In this document: piece by piece, positions 35,078-38,487 of the stretch
How the letters are laid out: each line of letters begins with the position of its first letter
Position numbering within the stretch: position 1 is the first letter of the stretch
Assembly: GCA_040880235.1 (NCBI GenBank)
Contig: JBBDIX010000019.1
Location: 1-38,487 of the forward strand
Direction of reading: 5' to 3'
DNA from: JBBDIX01 sp040880235
Lineage (GTDB): Bacteria > Actinomycetota > Nitriliruptoria > Nitriliruptorales > Nitriliruptoraceae
Length of the DNA: 38,487 bases
Program-made: the position numbers and the translations under genes
Notes under the pieces: model-generated
The model's input: only the letters and a program-made list of their open reading frames with translations
What the model was told of the DNA's origin: nothing
The model's database searches: none

Positions 35078-36283
35078 TCATCCGGTCACGACGGACCGCG
35101 CGTGGTCGATGAACGCGGACACGCTCAGCAGGTCGCCGCGCACCCGCTGCTCGAAGTGGCCCTGCGCGGGGCGGGGGACCACCGGCTGCAGCCCCCGTTC
35201 GATCATCTGTCGCACGGTGGAATGGGAGATCGGCTGCAGCGTCAGCAGGTGCTTGACCGGGATCCGTTCGGCCTCTTCGAGCACCTGTCGCCATCGTTCC
35301 TTGGCGGAGGTCTTCGCGCCGAGTGCGACGAGCCGATCCGTCGGGTGGGACGGGTCGTGGTAGGCCTGCTCCGAGGGAAACACGAAGTCCAGGGTGTTGC
35401 GGCCCTCCGTGCGAGCCTGCGCGGTGAACGGGACCTGTGCGTGCTCGAGGCAGGTCGCCACGTGGTGTTCCAGGGACCGTCCCGCACGGGCCTTGCGACG
35501 GTTGGTGAACGGCAGGGCCAGTTCGATCAGGCGTTCCACACGGTCGATCGGGTCGTCTCCCAGTTCGGTGGCGAAGTCGCGGTCCTCGAAGGCCCGGAAC
35601 AGTTCGTACTCCACGCGGGTCCAGTCCATGATCGCGTGGTCCGGACCTGCCGCCGTGGTGTCTCGACACTCCCGCGCGGCGTGCTGGGCGTACGCCGCCA
35701 TCTGTGCGGTCGGAGGAAACCCGGCGTGCTGCGCAAGGACCTGCTCGACGAACCGGCGCAGGCAGTCATCGGGGCGTTCACCACGCACGACGAGGCCGCC
35801 CACGTCTGCCGCGGTGAGGCCCGCACCGGCGAGGAACCCGTCGATCTCGGCATCATGCTCGAGCACGTGGGCCCGCAGGTGATCGTCCTCGGGGTGCATG
35901 ACCAGCAGGGAACCGACGTGGGCCTCGCCGCGGAACGGGAAGCCGCGTCCGAAGCGGGTGAGTCGGTACTCGCGGCGGGTCTTGTTGCCATACCAGGTCG
36001 CTCGGGACTCGGTGGGCCCGTACCCGGACCACTCGATGGTGACGAGCTGCTCGAGGTTCTCGCCCTTCTGGCCCGGCCGGTCGAAGAACAGCCGCCACGC
36101 GCCCATCGGGATGAGGTAGCCGGCCTGGTGACTCCCGGTCATCCCGGTGTCGTTGGCGGTCAGCCACCGCACCAGGTACATCGGTGCGCGACTGGCGCCG
36201 TGGACGGCAGCCATCGCCGACTCGGGAGCCGGGTCCACCGCAGCGGGTTCGACGTCGAGCAGGGCGAGCTGGTGTCCGTCCAT
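35078..36283 (-). CDS. EcoRII-like type II restriction endonuclease
   Basis: A 401-residue two-domain enzyme, almost the length of EcoRII (about 404). The N-terminal effector domain has RWLTANDTGMTGSHQAGYLIP (read as residues 39-59) and TRFGRGFPF, matching the EcoRII regulatory DNA-binding domain. The C-terminal PD-(D/E)XK domain has LEHHVATCLE, D299 and Y308 in DFVFPSEQAYHD, K324 and K328 in LGAKTSAKERWRQ, then KHLLTLQ and VVPRP. These catalytic positions fall at the same numbers I recall for EcoRII. EcoRII-type enzymes need a second recognition site as allosteric effector (type IIE). No strong ribosome site precedes the ATG on 36281-36283. It is first in the order endonuclease, methyltransferase, vsr. 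Confidence 0.93.
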   Translation of the reverse strand: MDGHQLALLDVEPAAVDPAPESAMAAVHGASRAPMYLVRWLTANDTGMTGSHQAGYLIPMGAWRLFFDRPGQKGENLEQLVTIEWSGYGPTESRATWYGNKTRREYRLTRFGRGFPFRGEAHVGSLLVMHPEDDHLRAHVLEHDAEIDGFLAGAGLTAADVGGLVVRGERPDDCLRRFVEQVLAQHAGFPPTAQMAAYAQHAARECRDTTAAGPDHAIMDWTRVEYELFRAFEDRDFATELGDDPIDRVERLIELALPFTNRRKARAGRSLEHHVATCLEHAQVPFTAQARTEGRNTLDFVFPSEQAYHDPSHPTDRLVALGAKTSAKERWRQVLEEAERIPVKHLLTLQPISHSTVRQMIERGLQPVVPRPAQGHFEQRVRGDLLSVSAFIDHARSVVTG

Positions 36284-36328
36284 CGTTCGTGCCAGCGCTC
36301 GGGTTCCCCCGTTCTAGCAGGCGATCGG

Positions 36329-36358
36329 CGAGGTCCGTGCCGAGGTCCGTGCCGAGGT
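36329..36358. repeat. 12-bp tandem repeat upstream of the restriction gene
   Basis: CGAGGTCCGTGC occurs twice head to tail (36329-36340 and 36341-36352), followed by a partial third copy CGAGGT (36353-36358). It lies 46-75 bases upstream of the endonuclease start, in the 92-base gap before yaaA. Confidence 0.8.
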
Positions 36359-36375
36359 GGATGTCGGCCGTCGGG

Positions 36376-37137
36376 TCACAGGTCGCACGTCGCGACGACG
36401 CCCTGCCCCTCGGACGCGATGGTCCACCCCGGCCCGACGTCCACCGCACCGGCGACCTCGCGAGGGGTCACGTCCGGGTGGGCGATCAGGAACGCCGCGA
36501 GGCGTCCCTTGGCGACCTTGGTTCGTGCGGCGTTCGCCGGGCGTCCGTCCGGTCGCAGGAACCGCACGTCGACGCAGTCCACGTCGCGTCGGGTGGACGC
36601 CGACCAGATCCGGGCGTGCACAGCGGGCAACAGGTCCCACACGCGGCGATCGGTGGCGAGGTTCCTCAGGTGCTCGGCGGCGTGCCTGCGCCAGAACGTG
36701 GCGATCCCTCCGAGCCCCGGCAGGGATGCCGAGAACTCCAACCGGTACTCGGGGAGCGGTTCGTCGAGTGCCACGAGACCCATGAGCGCGGACACGATGC
36801 GCACGTCGACGTCCATGCGGGAGGGGTCGAGGTCCGCGAGCCCCGCGTTTCCGTGCACGATGCCCGTGTACCGGCGATGTGTGGGCATCGTCGGCGCAGT
36901 GTCGAGCCCGGCGAGCAGCGCGCGGGTCGCCGGGGCCTGGTCGCGGCGGACTCCACCGATGCGTACGACCTGTGCGTCGTCGAGTCCCGGTGCCGCGGCG
37001 ACCACGGCCGCCAGGACCTCGCAGCGACCGGACGTCAGCGGACTGCCCCGGGTCAGGGTGGTCGCGAATGCGTAGCCGTCGCCCCCGGTCGACTTGCCCT
37101 TCGACGGGGGGAGCAGCAGCAGTGCCCGCGTCGTCAC
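36376..37137 (-). CDS. yaaA: YaaA family (UPF0246/DUF328) protein
   Basis: A 253-residue cytosolic protein of the YaaA family, whose E. coli member lowers intracellular iron and limits DNA damage during peroxide stress and has a DNA-binding fold. Family features are the N-terminal LLLLPPSKGK, the central RRYTGIVHGNAGLADLD, a KVAKGRLAAFLIAH segment in the C-terminal half and the late EGQGVVATCDL. The start is uncertain: I use the GTG at 37135-37137, eleven codons inside a longer open frame that begins by GTG at 37168-37170, because family proteins begin just before the LLPPSK strand. It is upstream of, and on the same strand as, the restriction cluster, 92 bases away. Confidence 0.82.
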   Translation of the reverse strand: MTTRALLLLPPSKGKSTGGDGYAFATTLTRGSPLTSGRCEVLAAVVAAAPGLDDAQVVRIGGVRRDQAPATRALLAGLDTAPTMPTHRRYTGIVHGNAGLADLDPSRMDVDVRIVSALMGLVALDEPLPEYRLEFSASLPGLGGIATFWRRHAAEHLRNLATDRRVWDLLPAVHARIWSASTRRDVDCVDVRFLRPDGRPANAARTKVAKGRLAAFLIAHPDVTPREVAGAVDVGPGWTIASEGQGVVATCDL

Positions 37138-37216
37138 GTCGATCTCGGCAGACAGAGGCGAGGGGCCCACCGGCCCGCGAGCGAGAGGTCTGCGAAAGTG
37201 GGCGTGACGGAGGTCC

Positions 37217-38487
37217 TCATTCGGTCGAGGGTGCCGGGAGGGTGATCACGAAGCACGCGCCGCCATCAGCAGGGCGCTCGTGTCGCAGGGAGCCTCCGTT
37301 GAGTGCGGCAAGCGACTGCGCGATCCACAGCCCCAGCCCCACGCCGTGGGCCGTTCGCTGGTCGCCGGTCGAGGCCTGCGCGAAGCGGTCGAACATGTCC
37401 GGGACGAAGTCGGGAGGGATACCGGCACCGTGGTCGCGTACCGCGACCTTGACGTGGTCGGTGCCCTGCGGTGTCGCGGTCACGGTGATGGGCGGCTCGC
37501 CGTAGCGAGACGCGTTGGTCAGCAGGTTGGTCAGCACCTGCCGCAGATGGGTGGGGTCGACGACCACGCGCAGGTCGGCGCCGGGGGTCGACACCTCGAC
37601 GGCCCCGCCCAGTTCGTCGAGCGCGTCGTCGACGACGTCTCCCACGCGGACCACCTCGGGTCGTGGCCTGGAGTGTCCACCGTCGATCTGTCCGGCGTGG
37701 AGGAGATCGTCGATCAGGCGCTCGAGGCGCACGGCGTTGCGTGCGATTGCGTCGATGCCTTCACGGAGGCGCTCAGGATCGAGGTCGGTGCGTGATCGCA
37801 GCGTCTCGGCGAACCCACCCACCGCCGTGAGCGGTGTGCGCAGTTCGTGGCTCACGCGCGACAGGAACTCGTCGCGGGCGTGGGCGGCCTGCTCGAGACG
37901 AAGGTTGGTGTGCGCAAGGTGATCAACCGTGCGAGCGAGCTGCGCGGCGGCGACCGCGGTCCGCTCGCGCTCCTGTTCGTTGTAGTGCCAGGTGACGAGG
38001 CCGGCGATGCTCGCCGCAGCGATGTAGGTGCCGTGGATCATCCCCCACAGCAGAGGCCGTTCCCAGGCGGCGGCATGGTTGTAGACGTTCTCGGGTGCGA
38101 TCGTCCCCGTGATGCCGTGGTGGAGCACCACGTACGCGAACGCCACCAGGAACACGGTCCAGTCCTGGTACAGCATGACGATGGCCACGACGACGAAGAA
38201 GTGGAAGTGCGACTCGATCAGCCCGCCCGTGACGTGGACCAGCACGGCGGACGACGTCACGAGCGACACGGTCGCGGCGAGTGAGCGCAGGCGCCGAGGT
38301 ACGCGCGGCCACGCGGCGACGGCGGCCGTGACGACGATCGGGATCGCCTCCACCAGTACGTGGCCGAACGTGAGCCCGTTTGCGATCGCGATCAGGCCCA
38401 GCAGTGGAACGTGGGCGAAGGCGATGGCGACGATGGCGCGGTGACGTGGCGACCACTCGTCGTGCGTGAGGGAACCACCGGCAGGAA
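37217..38487 (-). CDS. Membrane histidine kinase, 5' end outside the window
   Basis: The frame is open from its TGA on 37217-37219 to the window edge, so the start codon is missing; an internal GTG at 38353 is not the true start, because LTHDEWSPRHRAI and hydrophobic sequence continue upstream of it. About 420 residues are visible. They form a run of five or six hydrophobic helices containing GGLIESHFHFF, then a linker around NEQERERTAVAAAQLARTVDHL. HisKA follows with the phospho-histidine in LSRVSHELRTPLTAVGGF, and HATPase_c with LTNLLTNASRYG, RDHGAGIP and GVGLGLWIAQSL. The signal sensed is unknown and no response regulator is adjacent in the window. It ends 79-80 bases before yaaA on the same strand. 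Confidence 0.85.
   Translation of the reverse strand, partial: PAGGSLTHDEWSPRHRAIVAIAFAHVPLLGLIAIANGLTFGHVLVEAIPIVVTAAVAAWPRVPRRLRSLAATVSLVTSSAVLVHVTGGLIESHFHFFVVVAIVMLYQDWTVFLVAFAYVVLHHGITGTIAPENVYNHAAAWERPLLWGMIHGTYIAAASIAGLVTWHYNEQERERTAVAAAQLARTVDHLAHTNLRLEQAAHARDEFLSRVSHELRTPLTAVGGFAETLRSRTDLDPERLREGIDAIARNAVRLERLIDDLLHAGQIDGGHSRPRPEVVRVGDVVDDALDELGGAVEVSTPGADLRVVVDPTHLRQVLTNLLTNASRYGEPPITVTATPQGTDHVKVAVRDHGAGIPPDFVPDMFDRFAQASTGDQRTAHGVGLGLWIAQSLAALNGGSLRHERPADGGACFVITLPAPSTE

Overview
The window is GC-rich chromosomal DNA from an actinobacterium, probably from a lineage outside the classical Actinomycetes (for example a Nitriliruptoria/Euzebya-like group; this placement is inference). 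Genes are tightly packed with 4- to 8-base start/stop overlaps, and GTG starts are common. The gene order is largely the conserved actinobacterial block known from Mycobacterium tuberculosis Rv3626c to Rv3579c. A run of exactly 100 N inside a histidine kinase gene shows that this is a draft scaffold. No stretch of more than about 210 bases lacks a gene, and I saw no tRNA, rRNA, IS element or CRISPR array.

Left part (1-5122): an aldo/keto reductase, a UDP-sugar 6-dehydrogenase (envelope polysaccharide precursors), an ATP-type PEP carboxykinase of an unusual sequence subgroup, and a convergent pirin-like dioxygenase. A perfect 16-bp hairpin separates the last two.

Housekeeping block (5249-20663): a small secreted/membrane protein, a zinc metalloprotease-like protein, tilS, hpt and ftsH. 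Then comes a translationally coupled cofactor operon, folE-folP-folB-folK-(DUF2520)-panC-nadC, that joins folate, pantothenate and NAD synthesis, followed by lysS and clpC.

Middle (20667-30387): an FAD-dependent oxidoreductase divergent from an IdeR/DtxR-type metal-dependent repressor, which is coupled to mutY; a convergent XPB-like SF2 helicase whose 3' end overlaps mutY; disA (c-di-AMP synthesis and DNA scanning); then carD, ispD, ispF, cysS and rlmB, again as in mycobacteria. DNA repair (mutY, helicase, disA) and RNA polymerase control (carD) lie side by side.

Right, accessory part (30413-38487): a PAS-containing soluble histidine kinase interrupted by the N gap, a frameshifted VOC-family gene, and a complete EcoRII/Dcm-like restriction-modification-repair module on the minus strand (two-domain EcoRII-type endonuclease, Dcm-like cytosine-5 methyltransferase, Vsr mismatch endonuclease). 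Next come a YaaA-family protein and a membrane histidine kinase that runs off the window. The restriction module is the most distinctive accessory system seen; its expected target is CCWGG or a close relative. I found no convincing evidence of an entirely undescribed system.
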